A DNA stretch of 6,148 bases from Clostridia bacterium (GCA_024404125.1 JAKSQL010000059.1:1-6148); one strand, 5' to 3'; positions 1 through 6,148 are shown, counted from the stretch's first letter. The notes: generated by a model from the sequence alone, not told the origin. A program made the numbers and translations.

Positions 1-524
1 CTTTTTGGAAAATAAGCATTACTGAGGGCGGTGTGTACCGCTCGGTGTTTATGTCGGCAAGAATTATTTTGCTTATTCTTATAAGTTCGGTGCTTACCTA
101 CACTACAACACCGAACGACCTTACCGATGCCATTGAAAAACTGCTTATGCCTCTTAAATTTATAGGTCTTGAAAGCGGTGTGCATACCATTGCCATGATG
201 ATGACCATAGCACTTCGGTTTATTCCTACACTTGTCGAGGAAACGCAAAAGATAATGAATGCGCAAAAAGCACGCGGTGCCGACCTTGAAAACGGCAAAT
301 TCACCGAAAAGATAAAGGCACTTATACCGATAATAATTCCGTTGCTTGTTTCCGCGGCAAGACGTGCCTATGAACTTGCGGAGGCAATGGAATGCCGTTG
401 CTATAACGGCGGCAAAGGCAGAAAGCGGTTAAAGCAAATGTGCTTTACGCTAAAAGACTTTTGTGCGGCGATAATTTCGGTTGCTTTTTTTGCAATGACA
501 GTAGTGTCAAATATAATTTTTTAA
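1..524 (+). CDS. ecfT: ECF transporter transmembrane subunit EcfT (5' end missing)
   Basis: EcfT is the shared membrane-coupling subunit of energy-coupling factor importers. It links the ATPases EcfA1/EcfA2 to exchangeable substrate-binding S components for vitamins or metals. The reading frame (codons beginning at base 3) is open to the left edge and reads FWKISITEGG before the GTG at 33, so that GTG is internal and the true start lies upstream. The 173 residues present cover the C-terminal two thirds of a protein usually about 265 aa long. Visible family features are the MMMTIALRFIPTLVEE segment and the two Arg-containing coupling motifs: ARGAD (Arg at 273-275) and ECRCYNGG (Arg at 396-398). 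These sit in the cytoplasmic helices that dock onto the ATPases. A final hydrophobic helix closes the protein. The stop overlaps the truA ribosome binding site. The ecfA1 and ecfA2 genes would be expected just upstream, outside the window. Identification is very secure. Confidence 0.95.
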   Translation, partial: FWKISITEGGVYRSVFMSARIILLILISSVLTYTTTPNDLTDAIEKLLMPLKFIGLESGVHTIAMMMTIALRFIPTLVEETQKIMNAQKARGADLENGKFTEKIKALIPIIIPLLVSAARRAYELAEAMECRCYNGGKGRKRLKQMCFTLKDFCAAIISVAFFAMTVVSNIIF

Positions 525-534
525 GGAAAGTTTT

Positions 535-1074
535 ATGAAAAGAGTACTGCTTACAATTTGCTATGACGGTACCGCTTATCACGGTTGGCAGGTGCAAAAA
601 AATGCCGTTACGGTGCAGTCGGTTTTGGGAGATGCAATAAAGAGCATTCTTAAAAAAAAGACCGATATTACGGGTTGCAGCAGAACAGATGCGGGTGTTC
701 ACGCGAAGATGTTTTGTCTGCATCTTGACTGTGACGATAATATCCCCGAAAGTGCCTTTTTATCAGGGCTTAATTCGGTTTTGCCTGACGATATATCGGT
801 AACCGACTGTAAATTCGTTGAAAGCGATTTCCATGCAAGATACAGTTGTAAGGGTAAAACGTACGTATATAATTTCTATACTGGTAAACCAAATCCGTTT
901 TTATCCCGCTACGCGTTGCGGCTTGAAAAAGAGCCCAATGTGGATTTAATAAATAAATTCTGCGAAACGGTTGTAGGCAAGCACGATTTTTTCGGGTTTT
1001 CTTCTTCGGGCAGAACGGTAAGCGATACCGTAAGAACGGTTACTGACTGTCACTTTATTAAAAGCGACGGTTAA
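535..1074 (+). CDS. truA: tRNA pseudouridine(38-40) synthase TruA, N-terminal part, cut by an in-frame TAA
   Basis: TruA converts uridines 38-40 of the tRNA anticodon arm to pseudouridine. This 179-codon part begins at an ATG seven bases after AAGGA (523-527), which overlaps the ecfT stop. It carries the N-terminal half: the opening strand with CYDGTAYHGWQ (residues 9-19), the catalytic motif GCSRTDAGVHA with the nucleophilic Asp at residue 52, and the FHARYSCKGKTYVY region (99-112) holding the conserved active-site Tyr. The frame ends at TAA 1072-1074, after VTDCHFIKSDG. That is inside the C-terminal domain, so the product lacks the last quarter of the fold. The same frame resumes immediately downstream with the missing part; joined across the stop, the gene spans about 243 residues, the usual TruA length. 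Alone, this fragment is unlikely to fold into an active enzyme. It could be a nonsense mutant, a sequencing or assembly error, or half of a split protein. Confidence 0.9.
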   Translation: MKRVLLTICYDGTAYHGWQVQKNAVTVQSVLGDAIKSILKKKTDITGCSRTDAGVHAKMFCLHLDCDDNIPESAFLSGLNSVLPDDISVTDCKFVESDFHARYSCKGKTYVYNFYTGKPNPFLSRYALRLEKEPNVDLINKFCETVVGKHDFFGFSSSGRTVSDTVRTVTDCHFIKSDG

Positions 1075-1080
1075 TATATG
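1072..1080 (+). other. In-frame stop with adjacent restart codon inside truA
   Basis: The sequence reads TAA-TAT-ATG in the truA frame. The stop is followed one codon later by an ATG in the same frame, and coding resemblance to TruA continues on both sides. TAA also ends ecfT, cvpA and clpE here, so it is not a reassigned codon. Stop and restart this close together would allow a terminating ribosome to reinitiate, although no good Shine-Dalgarno sequence lies in the preceding bases. As I recall related TruA proteins, the loop is also about one residue short here, which would fit a small local rearrangement rather than a single substitution; this is uncertain. Confidence 0.85.
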
Positions 1081-1266
1081 CTTAAAATCACCGCAGACGG
1101 CTTTTTATATAATATGGTAAGAATAATAGCGGGTACCGCAATAGACGTTTCAAACGGCATTTTACCGTACGATACGGCTATAAAGGTATTTAATACGAAA
1201 GACAGAAATTTTGCAGGCAAAACGTTAAGTCCCAAAGGACTGTTTCTTGAAAAGGTCTACTATTAA
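1078..1266 (+). CDS. truA: TruA C-terminal fragment, downstream of the in-frame stop
   Basis: This 62-codon stretch is in the same frame as the truA fragment before it and supplies its missing end. MLKITADGFLYNMVRIIAGT (residues 1-20) contains the LYNMVR element, whose Arg belongs to the TruA active site. The last residues, NFAGKTLSPKGLFLEKVYY, match the usual TruA ending (A..LSP.GL.L..V.Y). No further stop or frameshift is present, so apart from one codon the reading frame is undamaged, which points to a recent lesion, an error, or continued use. Whether the ATG at 1078 is ever a start is unknown: the bases before it hold no clear ribosome binding site, so expression would depend on reinitiation after the upstream stop. 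If not translated, this is simply the 3' part of a truA pseudogene covering 535-1266. Confidence 0.75.
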   Translation: MLKITADGFLYNMVRIIAGTAIDVSNGILPYDTAIKVFNTKDRNFAGKTLSPKGLFLEKVYY

Positions 1267-1274
1267 GGAGGTGA
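1265..1274 (+). promoter_or_regulatory. Very strong Shine-Dalgarno site for the DUF5711 gene, overlapping the truA stop
   Basis: AAGGAGGTGA is a ten-base complement to the 3' end of 16S rRNA. Its core GGAGG ends seven bases before the ATG at 1279. It shares its first two bases with the TAA that ends truA. The site fixes the downstream start and should let it initiate well without help from ribosomes arriving from truA, which matters because those may terminate early. Confidence 0.85.
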
Positions 1275-1278
1275 GCCG

Positions 1279-2553
1279 ATGCCCAACTATCAAAAGAAAA
1301 AGGTGCACAGAAAAGCACTTGAGGGCAAAACACCTGTAAAGGAAAGCGTGCCAAAAGAGAAAAAAGAAAAAAGGGCGCCCAAACTTAAACTTAATCCACC
1401 GCTTAAAGGAACGAGCGAAAAGGTTAAAAAAATTGAGTTAAAGCATAATACAAAAGTTTTGGCGATAATCATATCGGTGGTAGTACTGACGGTTTTGATA
1501 CTCGGTATTTTATCTCCCGTAAGTTTAAACGAAAGTTTTACAAACGCGCTTAACGTGATAGGGTCCGGCTCGTATCCGATAGAGGTAAGTGACAGTCAGA
1601 TTATAGACGGTTACTCCTACGGCGCTTACTATTACGTTTTAACCGATTCGTCGATAAGAGCATATTCAAATTCGGGCAAAGAGATATATTCTGCCGGTCA
1701 TGGATTTTCAAATCCGTGTATGTGTGTAAGCGATTCGCGTGCGCTTGTTTTCGATCAGGGCGGAAAATCGCTTATAGTAACCAATTTGAGTAAAATTACA
1801 AACAGTTTTACGTCGGATAGCGCGATAATAACCGCGGCAATTGCAAGAAACGGCACCTATGCAGTCGCTACAAAAACAAACGGTTATACCTCGAAGGCAA
1901 TAGTTTATAATAAAAATAATAAAAAAATATATGAGTGGAACTGCGCGAAAGACTATATAAACAATCTCGCCATTTCTCCGAACGGTAAAAAAATAGCAAT
2001 AACTACCGTTAATGCTTCGGGCGGTCAGTTTGTTTCAAAACTCTACGTTTTTGAGTGTGATAAGGTAAATTCGGTATTTTCCCGCGATTTAAACGAGGCC
2101 GTACCGTTGCTTCTTTGCTCAAACAAGAAGGGATTTTCACTTGTTACCGATAGCGGTTACAGTTTCTTTGATTGGTCAAAGTACGGTGAAGCAAATGTGA
2201 GTAACGATTACAGTTTAGGGTACTTCCGTCAGTCAAGCGGTAATATACTTCTTGTATTTAACCGTGTCTCAAATCTTACCGATAATCTGCTCGTGGTACT
2301 TAACTCTAAAGGCAAAAAGGTTTCGGAATTTAATTTTAACGGTGCCATAAGCGATATTCAGATTAAAGGAAATCACATTTACTGCATAAGCGAAACAAGT
2401 GCGTATCTTTTTGACAGAGCGGGCAAACTTCTTAAAACGGGTAAATGTCCCTTCGGGTGCATAAAGTTATCTCCGCTCGGCTCAAAAACGGTAGCGCTAA
2501 TAACCGATAACGGTATTGAAAAATTTGAAATTGATGATGAGGTGGCAAAATGA
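1279..2553 (+). CDS. DUF5711-type single-pass membrane protein with external beta-rich domain
   Basis: The overall layout matches the DUF5711 family of Clostridia, whose function is unknown. Residues 1-58 are a Lys/Pro-rich, strongly basic cytoplasmic tail. Residues 59-80 (KVLAIIISVVVLTVLILGIL) form one transmembrane helix with no signal-peptidase site evident. Residues 81-424 should lie outside the membrane by the positive-inside rule. This part consists of repeated short strand-like units, for example SSIRAYSNSGKEIYS (124-138), AISPNGKKIAITT (231-243), VVLNSKGKKVSEF (339-351) and AYLFDRAGKLLKTG (375-388). That pattern suggests a beta-propeller of the WD40/PQQ sort. No catalytic motif is recognisable. 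The start is fixed by the AAGGAGGTGA site. The stop overlaps the ATG of the CvpA gene, so the two are probably translationally coupled and may act together at the membrane. The family call comes from memory of its architecture; the propeller is inference. Confidence 0.72.
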   Translation: MPNYQKKKVHRKALEGKTPVKESVPKEKKEKRAPKLKLNPPLKGTSEKVKKIELKHNTKVLAIIISVVVLTVLILGILSPVSLNESFTNALNVIGSGSYPIEVSDSQIIDGYSYGAYYYVLTDSSIRAYSNSGKEIYSAGHGFSNPCMCVSDSRALVFDQGGKSLIVTNLSKITNSFTSDSAIITAAIARNGTYAVATKTNGYTSKAIVYNKNNKKIYEWNCAKDYINNLAISPNGKKIAITTVNASGGQFVSKLYVFECDKVNSVFSRDLNEAVPLLLCSNKKGFSLVTDSGYSFFDWSKYGEANVSNDYSLGYFRQSSGNILLVFNRVSNLTDNLLVVLNSKGKKVSEFNFNGAISDIQIKGNHIYCISETSAYLFDRAGKLLKTGKCPFGCIKLSPLGSKTVALITDNGIEKFEIDDEVAK

Positions 2554-3242
2554 ACTACATAATTGATATTATTTTTGTTGCAATAGTTTTAATTTTTGCA
2601 TTTCTTTCGGCAAGAAAAGGTTTTGTAAGGACAGCGGTTGAAGTTGTTGGATTTATTGCGGCATTTGTGCTTGCAACGTCTGTCGCAAAGCCGATTGCAA
2701 ATTTTACCTACGATACTTTTATTGAAAAGACCGTAGTAACTACCGCACAGCAGCAGGCGGAAAAAGAGGCCGAAAATACCGTCAATTCAATTTGGGACGG
2801 TCTGCCCGAAATAATTAAATCCGGCTCGGAAAAATTCGGATTTACCAAAGATAAAATTACCGAAAAGGTTACCGAAGGAGCGTCGGAATTTTCAAAAGAA
2901 AAGGCGCAGGAGTATTCCGATAAGGTAATACGTCCCGGAGTGGTTAAAATTATAGCAATGATAGTTTCAACCATACTTTCAATAGTGCTGATAATTATTG
3001 TCAAAGCCATGGCAAAACTTGCAAACCGTCTGTTTTCAATAAGTATGCTCGGGAAAATTAACCGAACACTCGGATTTTTACTCGGCGGTTGTAAGGGCAT
3101 AATAATAGGTGTACTGTTTTGTATGGTTATAAAAATTTTAGTTGATATATCCGATAACGGAATTCTTATTTTTACGAAAGACGCGGTAAGCAGTTCGCAC
3201 GTTTTAAAAGCAATTTCATCGGTTATACCGTTTTTTAGTTAA
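2550..3242 (+). CDS. cvpA: CvpA family membrane protein with a long charged insertion
   Basis: CvpA proteins are small multi-pass inner-membrane proteins. They are named for a role in colicin V export, but their activity in Bacillota is undefined. The N-terminus (YIIDIIFVAIVLIFAFLSARKGFVRT, residues 3-28) is the diagnostic part: a first helix followed by a short R-K-G-F loop. Further hydrophobic helices lie at about 29-47, 131-152 and 172-198, and GKINRTLGFLLGGCKGIIIGV (168-188) matches the conserved last hairpin of the family. Between helices two and three lies an approximately 80-residue hydrophilic, Glu/Lys-rich segment (50-130), probably helical, which makes this protein longer (230 aa) than typical members of about 160-180 aa. 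The ATG shares four bases (ATGA, 2550-2553) with the preceding stop and follows GAGGTG at 2539-2544, which indicates translational coupling to the DUF5711 gene. The family is secure; the symbol is by family only. Confidence 0.85.
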   Translation: MNYIIDIIFVAIVLIFAFLSARKGFVRTAVEVVGFIAAFVLATSVAKPIANFTYDTFIEKTVVTTAQQQAEKEAENTVNSIWDGLPEIIKSGSEKFGFTKDKITEKVTEGASEFSKEKAQEYSDKVIRPGVVKIIAMIVSTILSIVLIIIVKAMAKLANRLFSISMLGKINRTLGFLLGGCKGIIIGVLFCMVIKILVDISDNGILIFTKDAVSSSHVLKAISSVIPFFS

Positions 3243-3262
3243 TATTTACGAGTATTTTAACA

Positions 3263-3318
3263 AAGCAAAGGCGAAAATCAGCCCTTTAAAATCGTGTTCT
3301 GATTTGTCGGCTTTGCTT
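3263..3318 (+). repeat. Long imperfect hairpin between cvpA and clpE
   Basis: Bases 3263-3281 and 3299-3318 form an inverted repeat of 18 base pairs: eight pairs, one G-G mismatch, three pairs, one bulged G at 3306, then seven pairs. The loop is 17 bases. The right arm ends one base before the clpE Shine-Dalgarno sequence. No run of T follows either end of the stem, so it does not look like an intrinsic terminator on either strand. It matches neither CIRCE nor the CtsR heptad repeat. It occupies most of the 93-base gap and could be an mRNA-stabilising or processing stem, an RNA regulatory element of the clpE leader, or a protein-binding palindrome. The structure is visible; the role is not. 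Confidence 0.7.
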
Positions 3319-3324
3319 AAGGAG
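3319..3324 (+). promoter_or_regulatory. clpE Shine-Dalgarno site abutting the hairpin
   Basis: AAGGAG lies eleven bases before the ATG at 3336, a rather long spacing, with an A/T-only spacer. It begins directly after the hairpin's right arm. The hairpin loop holds CCTT (3283-3286), which could pair with AAGG (3319-3322); this four-base match is short and may be chance. Confidence 0.7.
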
Positions 3325-3335
3325 AAATTTTTAAA

Positions 3336-5600
3336 ATGAAGTTATGTTCTAAATGCAAAAAAAGACCTGCGGTTGTATTTATATCAAATCCCGCAAATCC
3401 CACTGCGGAGCCGGAGGGACTTTGCCTTACCTGCGCAAAATCACTTGGCATTAAACCGGTAGACGATATGCTCAAAAGTATGAACGTTACAGATGAGGAT
3501 ATTGAGCAGTTAAGCGATCAGTTTATGGAAATGATGGACGATATAGACGATGAGTCTTTAAATGACGGCACTTTTGATTTAGGTACCGCACCTGCTATAC
3601 CGTTTTTAAAAAATCTTTTCGGCGGTGAGCAAAAGTCCGAAACAAAAGAGGGCGGAAGTGCGGGAGAAAAGACAGAAAAACCGTCAAAAAAGAAAAAGCA
3701 CCGTTTTACAGAGCAGTTTTGCACAAACCTTACAGAACGTGCGAAGCAGGGTAAACTTGATAAAATAATCGGCAGAGATAAAGAACTTTACCGCACAATA
3801 CAAATTTTATCACGCAGAATAAAGAATAACCCCTGCCTTATAGGTGAGCCGGGTGTAGGTAAAACCGCAATAGCGGAGGGACTTGCGCAAAAAATCGCAA
3901 ACGGTGATGCTCCCGCAAGACTTCTTGATAAGCAAATACTTTTATTAGACCTCACGGGACTTGTAGCCGGCACACAGTTCAGAGGTCAGTACGAAGCGCG
4001 CGTAAAAGGTCTTATAGACGAGATAAAAGAAGCGGGCAATATAATACTTTTTATAGATGAAATTCATAATCTTGTAGGCGCGGGGGACAGTACCGAGGGC
4101 TCAATGAACGCGGCAAATATTTTAAAGCCCGCACTTTCCCGCGGTGAAATTCAGGTTATAGGCGCCACCACCTTTAAAGAATACAGAAAGTATATTGAAA
4201 AGGACGCGGCACTTGAACGCAGATTTCAACCTATAACGGTAGAAGAGCCGTCTATTGAAGACACGATAAACGTCCTTATGGGTGTAAAGTCTTACTATGA
4301 GGGATACCATAACGTAGTTATTCCCGATAATATAGTAAAAAAAGCGGTACTTTTATCCGAAAGATACGTTACCGATAGATTTTTGCCCGATAAGGCGATA
4401 GATTTGCTTGACGAAGCGTGTGCATGCACAAGTCTTGAAAACAAGGCAATTGACGAACTTTATACCGTAAACAAAAAATTAAGCGATGCAAAAGAGCAAC
4501 TGTCCGTTCTTGAGGCGGACGTTGAAAATGCTGATTACGAAAAGCAGGCGCTTTTAAAATCGGATATAGAAAAATACAAAAATAGGGCGGACGAACTTTA
4601 CATTCTCGCCGCAAATAATACCGTCAGTGAAAAGCAACTTGCAAAGGTAATAGAACTGTGGACGGGTATTCCCGCAGAAAAAGCCGAGGAAAGCGATTAT
4701 CAAAAACTTGTAGGTCTTTACGAAAAACTTTCGTCAAAGATTATAGGGCAGGATAACGCGGTAAAACTCGTAACAAGCGCAGTTAAGCGTTCAAGGGTTA
4801 ATATCAGTGCGGAGCACAAACCCGCATCGTTTATCTTTGTAGGGCCTACGGGTGTAGGTAAAACAAAACTTGTAAAGGTGCTTTCAGAAGAACTGTTTAA
4901 TACCCCCGAAACACTCATACGGCTTGATATGTCGGAATTTATGGAGAAACATTCGGTATCGCGTATTATAGGCGCGCCTCCCGGATACGTAGGTTTTGAC
5001 GAGGCAGGGCAACTTACCGAAAAGGTACGCAGAAAGCCGTACAGTGTAATACTGTTTGACGAAATAGAGAAAGCCCACCCCGATGTTTTGAACGTGCTTT
5101 TGCAAATTCTTGATGAAGGCAGGGTTACCGATGCTCAAGGTCGCACCGTAAACTTTGAAAACACGATTATCGTTATGACCTCCAACGCGGGCAGTGATAA
5201 AACCGATAATCTTTTGGGATTTGCGAAGACTGTGGGCGAAGCATCAAGAGAAAAAGCCCTTAAAGCACTTTCGGAATTTTTACGTCCCGAATTTTTATCG
5301 AGGATAGACGAAATAGTGGTATTTGACCCGCTTGATATCACCTCACTTTCAAAAATATCCGAGTTGCTTTTAAACGAACTTAACCAAAGCTTAAATGAAA
5401 AGGGAATAACCCTTGAATTTGACAGCGCGGTATGCGATTATATTGCCGGTAAGTGTGACGGCAAGAAGACCGGTGCGCGTGAAATCCGTAATATAATAAG
5501 GCGCGAAATCGAAGAAATCATAGTTGATAGAATAATAGATGAAAAAATAAAAAATACCGTTGTGCTTTCCTACAAAGACGGTAAAATAACGGTAGAGTAA
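3336..5600 (+). CDS. clpE: ClpE-like AAA+ unfoldase (ATP-dependent Clp protease ATP-binding subunit)
   Basis: This is a Hsp100/Clp ATPase that unfolds proteins and passes them to ClpP. The N-terminus lacks the ClpC repeat domain. It instead has a zinc-finger-like Cys set, C4-C7 and C30-C33, as in ClpE and McsA, followed by an acidic stretch (52-82) and a Lys/Glu-rich linker (97-123). The first AAA+ domain shows Walker A GEPGVGKT (170-177), pore loop GTQFRGQYE (212-220), Walker B IILFIDE (236-242) and arginine finger ERRF (294-297). The middle coiled coil (about 370-425) contains a UVR-like motif, DYEKQALLKSDIEK (400-413). The second AAA+ domain has Walker A GPTGVGKT (503-510), pore loop GYVG (550-553), Walker B VILFDE (571-576), arginine finger SRID (655-658) and sensor 2 GAR (713-715). 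LLGF at 626-629 sits where Clp ATPases carry the ClpP-docking loop, so ClpP partnership is expected. All ATPase motifs look intact. No CtsR or CIRCE operator is seen upstream. Identification as a Clp ATPase is certain; ClpE rather than ClpC rests on the zinc finger. Confidence 0.92.
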   Translation: MKLCSKCKKRPAVVFISNPANPTAEPEGLCLTCAKSLGIKPVDDMLKSMNVTDEDIEQLSDQFMEMMDDIDDESLNDGTFDLGTAPAIPFLKNLFGGEQKSETKEGGSAGEKTEKPSKKKKHRFTEQFCTNLTERAKQGKLDKIIGRDKELYRTIQILSRRIKNNPCLIGEPGVGKTAIAEGLAQKIANGDAPARLLDKQILLLDLTGLVAGTQFRGQYEARVKGLIDEIKEAGNIILFIDEIHNLVGAGDSTEGSMNAANILKPALSRGEIQVIGATTFKEYRKYIEKDAALERRFQPITVEEPSIEDTINVLMGVKSYYEGYHNVVIPDNIVKKAVLLSERYVTDRFLPDKAIDLLDEACACTSLENKAIDELYTVNKKLSDAKEQLSVLEADVENADYEKQALLKSDIEKYKNRADELYILAANNTVSEKQLAKVIELWTGIPAEKAEESDYQKLVGLYEKLSSKIIGQDNAVKLVTSAVKRSRVNISAEHKPASFIFVGPTGVGKTKLVKVLSEELFNTPETLIRLDMSEFMEKHSVSRIIGAPPGYVGFDEAGQLTEKVRRKPYSVILFDEIEKAHPDVLNVLLQILDEGRVTDAQGRTVNFENTIIVMTSNAGSDKTDNLLGFAKTVGEASREKALKALSEFLRPEFLSRIDEIVVFDPLDITSLSKISELLLNELNQSLNEKGITLEFDSAVCDYIAGKCDGKKTGAREIRNIIRREIEEIIVDRIIDEKIKNTVVLSYKDGKITVE

Positions 5601-5619
5601 TTTTAGGAGGGTACTTAAT

Positions 5620-6148
5620 ATGCTTGAAATTAAGGAACTAACCAAAATTTACGGCGATACCAAAGCCGTAGATAATCTTTCTTTGCATATAAAACCGGGT
5701 GAGATATACGGCTTTATAGGTCATAACGGCGCAGGTAAAACCACAACCTTAAAGAGTGTTGTGGGTATACTTAAATTTGAAAAGGGCGAAATTCTTGTTG
5801 ACGGTGTTTCTGTAAAGGATAATCCGCTCGAGTGCAAGAAAAAAATCGCCTACATACCCGATAACCCCGATTTGTACGAATTTATGACCGGCATACAGTA
5901 TTTAAACTTTATAGCCGATATATTTGAGGTTTCGGCGGATAAAAGGCAGGAAAAAATTAAAAAGTATGCAGATTTGTTTGAACTTTCCTCAGACCTTGCA
6001 CAGCCCGTATCTGCCTATTCGCACGGTATGAAGCAAAAACTCGCGGTTATATCCGCACTTATTCACGACCCCAAACTTATCATAATGGACGAACCTTTTG
6101 TAGGTCTTGACCCTAAAGCATCTCACATTTTAAAGGATATTATGCGTG
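5620..6148 (+). CDS. ABC transporter ATP-binding protein, EcsA/BcrA-like (3' end missing)
   Basis: This is the nucleotide-binding subunit of an ABC transporter, probably an exporter; the substrate is unknown. The 176 codons present cover nearly all the catalytic core of a protein normally 230-300 aa long, and the frame is open to the right edge. Visible are an aromatic A-loop (Tyr11 in LTKIYGDTKAV), Walker A GHNGAGKTT (34-42), signature YSHGMKQKL (133-141) and Walker B LIIMDEP (153-159) followed by the D-loop FVGLD. At the Q-loop, IAYIPDNPDLYE (77-88) has Asp81 where Gln is usual; EcsA-type proteins also vary here. The signature SHGM in place of SGGQ is also typical of that group. The start follows AGGAGG (5605-5610) by nine bases and lies 19 bases after the clpE stop with no terminator between, so cotranscription with clpE is likely. 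The partner permease should lie downstream. Confidence 0.9.
   Translation, partial: MLEIKELTKIYGDTKAVDNLSLHIKPGEIYGFIGHNGAGKTTTLKSVVGILKFEKGEILVDGVSVKDNPLECKKKIAYIPDNPDLYEFMTGIQYLNFIADIFEVSADKRQEKIKKYADLFELSSDLAQPVSAYSHGMKQKLAVISALIHDPKLIIMDEPFVGLDPKASHILKDIMR

Noticed and set aside
33..524. GTG at 33 as the start of a short 163-aa protein
   Set aside because: The frame is open to the left edge and the upstream codons still resemble EcfT, so the GTG is an internal Val.
1072..1074. TAA reassigned to a sense codon
   Set aside because: TAA terminates ecfT, cvpA and clpE at the expected family ends, and TGA ends the DUF5711 gene, so the standard code holds.
1050..1085. Frameshift as the cause of the truA break
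   Set aside because: Both fragments lie in the same frame, so the lesion is an in-frame stop, not a net frame change.
2708..3100. 130-aa open frame on the - strand across cvpA
   Set aside because: It is the antisense shadow of a well-supported gene, with no ribosome binding site and no recognisable protein features; the other - strand frames are alike.
3142..3171. Promoter inside the end of cvpA with TTGATA at 3142
   Set aside because: At 17-18 bases spacing the -10 would be CTTATT or TTATTT, a poor match to TATAAT.
3263..3335. Intrinsic terminator after cvpA
   Set aside because: The stem is followed by AAGGAGAAA on the + strand and by TGTTAAAA on the - strand; the only T-run (3328-3332) is ten bases beyond the stem.
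3243..3335. CIRCE or CtsR operator, or a sigma-A promoter, for clpE
   Set aside because: No TTAGCACTC/GAGTGCTAA pair and no tandem GGTCAAA heptads are present; the best -10-like string (TATTTT, 3253-3258) has no matching -35.

Overview
The window looks like a chromosomal housekeeping segment from a Bacillota (Firmicutes) bacterium, most likely a Clostridia member. The evidence is the fairly AT-rich base composition, strong AGGAGG-type ribosome binding sites, the ecfT-truA gene pair, a DUF5711-type membrane protein, and a ClpE-like AAA+ unfoldase with an N-terminal zinc finger. The genus cannot be told from the sequence. All recognised genes lie on the + strand.

Layout: (1) the 3' part of ecfT, the membrane-coupling subunit of a vitamin/metal ECF transporter, entering from the left edge; (2) truA, the tRNA pseudouridine synthase, split by an in-frame TAA into a 179-codon part carrying the catalytic Asp and a 62-codon part carrying the conserved LYNMVR element; (3) a 424-aa single-pass membrane protein of the DUF5711 type with a predicted external beta-rich domain; (4) a CvpA-family membrane protein whose start overlaps the previous stop by four bases; (5) a 93-base gap containing a long imperfect hairpin that ends directly against the next Shine-Dalgarno sequence; (6) a 754-aa ClpE-like Clp ATPase; (7) the first 176 codons of an ABC transporter ATP-binding subunit, running off the right edge.

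Genes 1 to 4 are packed with gaps of 0 to 12 bases and probably form one transcript. No intrinsic terminator is visible anywhere, so clpE and the ABC gene may be read from it as well. I see no clear sigma-A promoter, CIRCE element or CtsR operator ahead of clpE. No tRNA, rRNA, CRISPR array, insertion sequence or phage gene was found.

The points most worth following up are the interrupted truA (nonsense mutation, sequencing error or stop-and-restart), the hairpin in front of clpE, and the DUF5711-CvpA pair, both of which probably expose sizeable domains outside the membrane. I found no convincing evidence of a wholly new biological system here.
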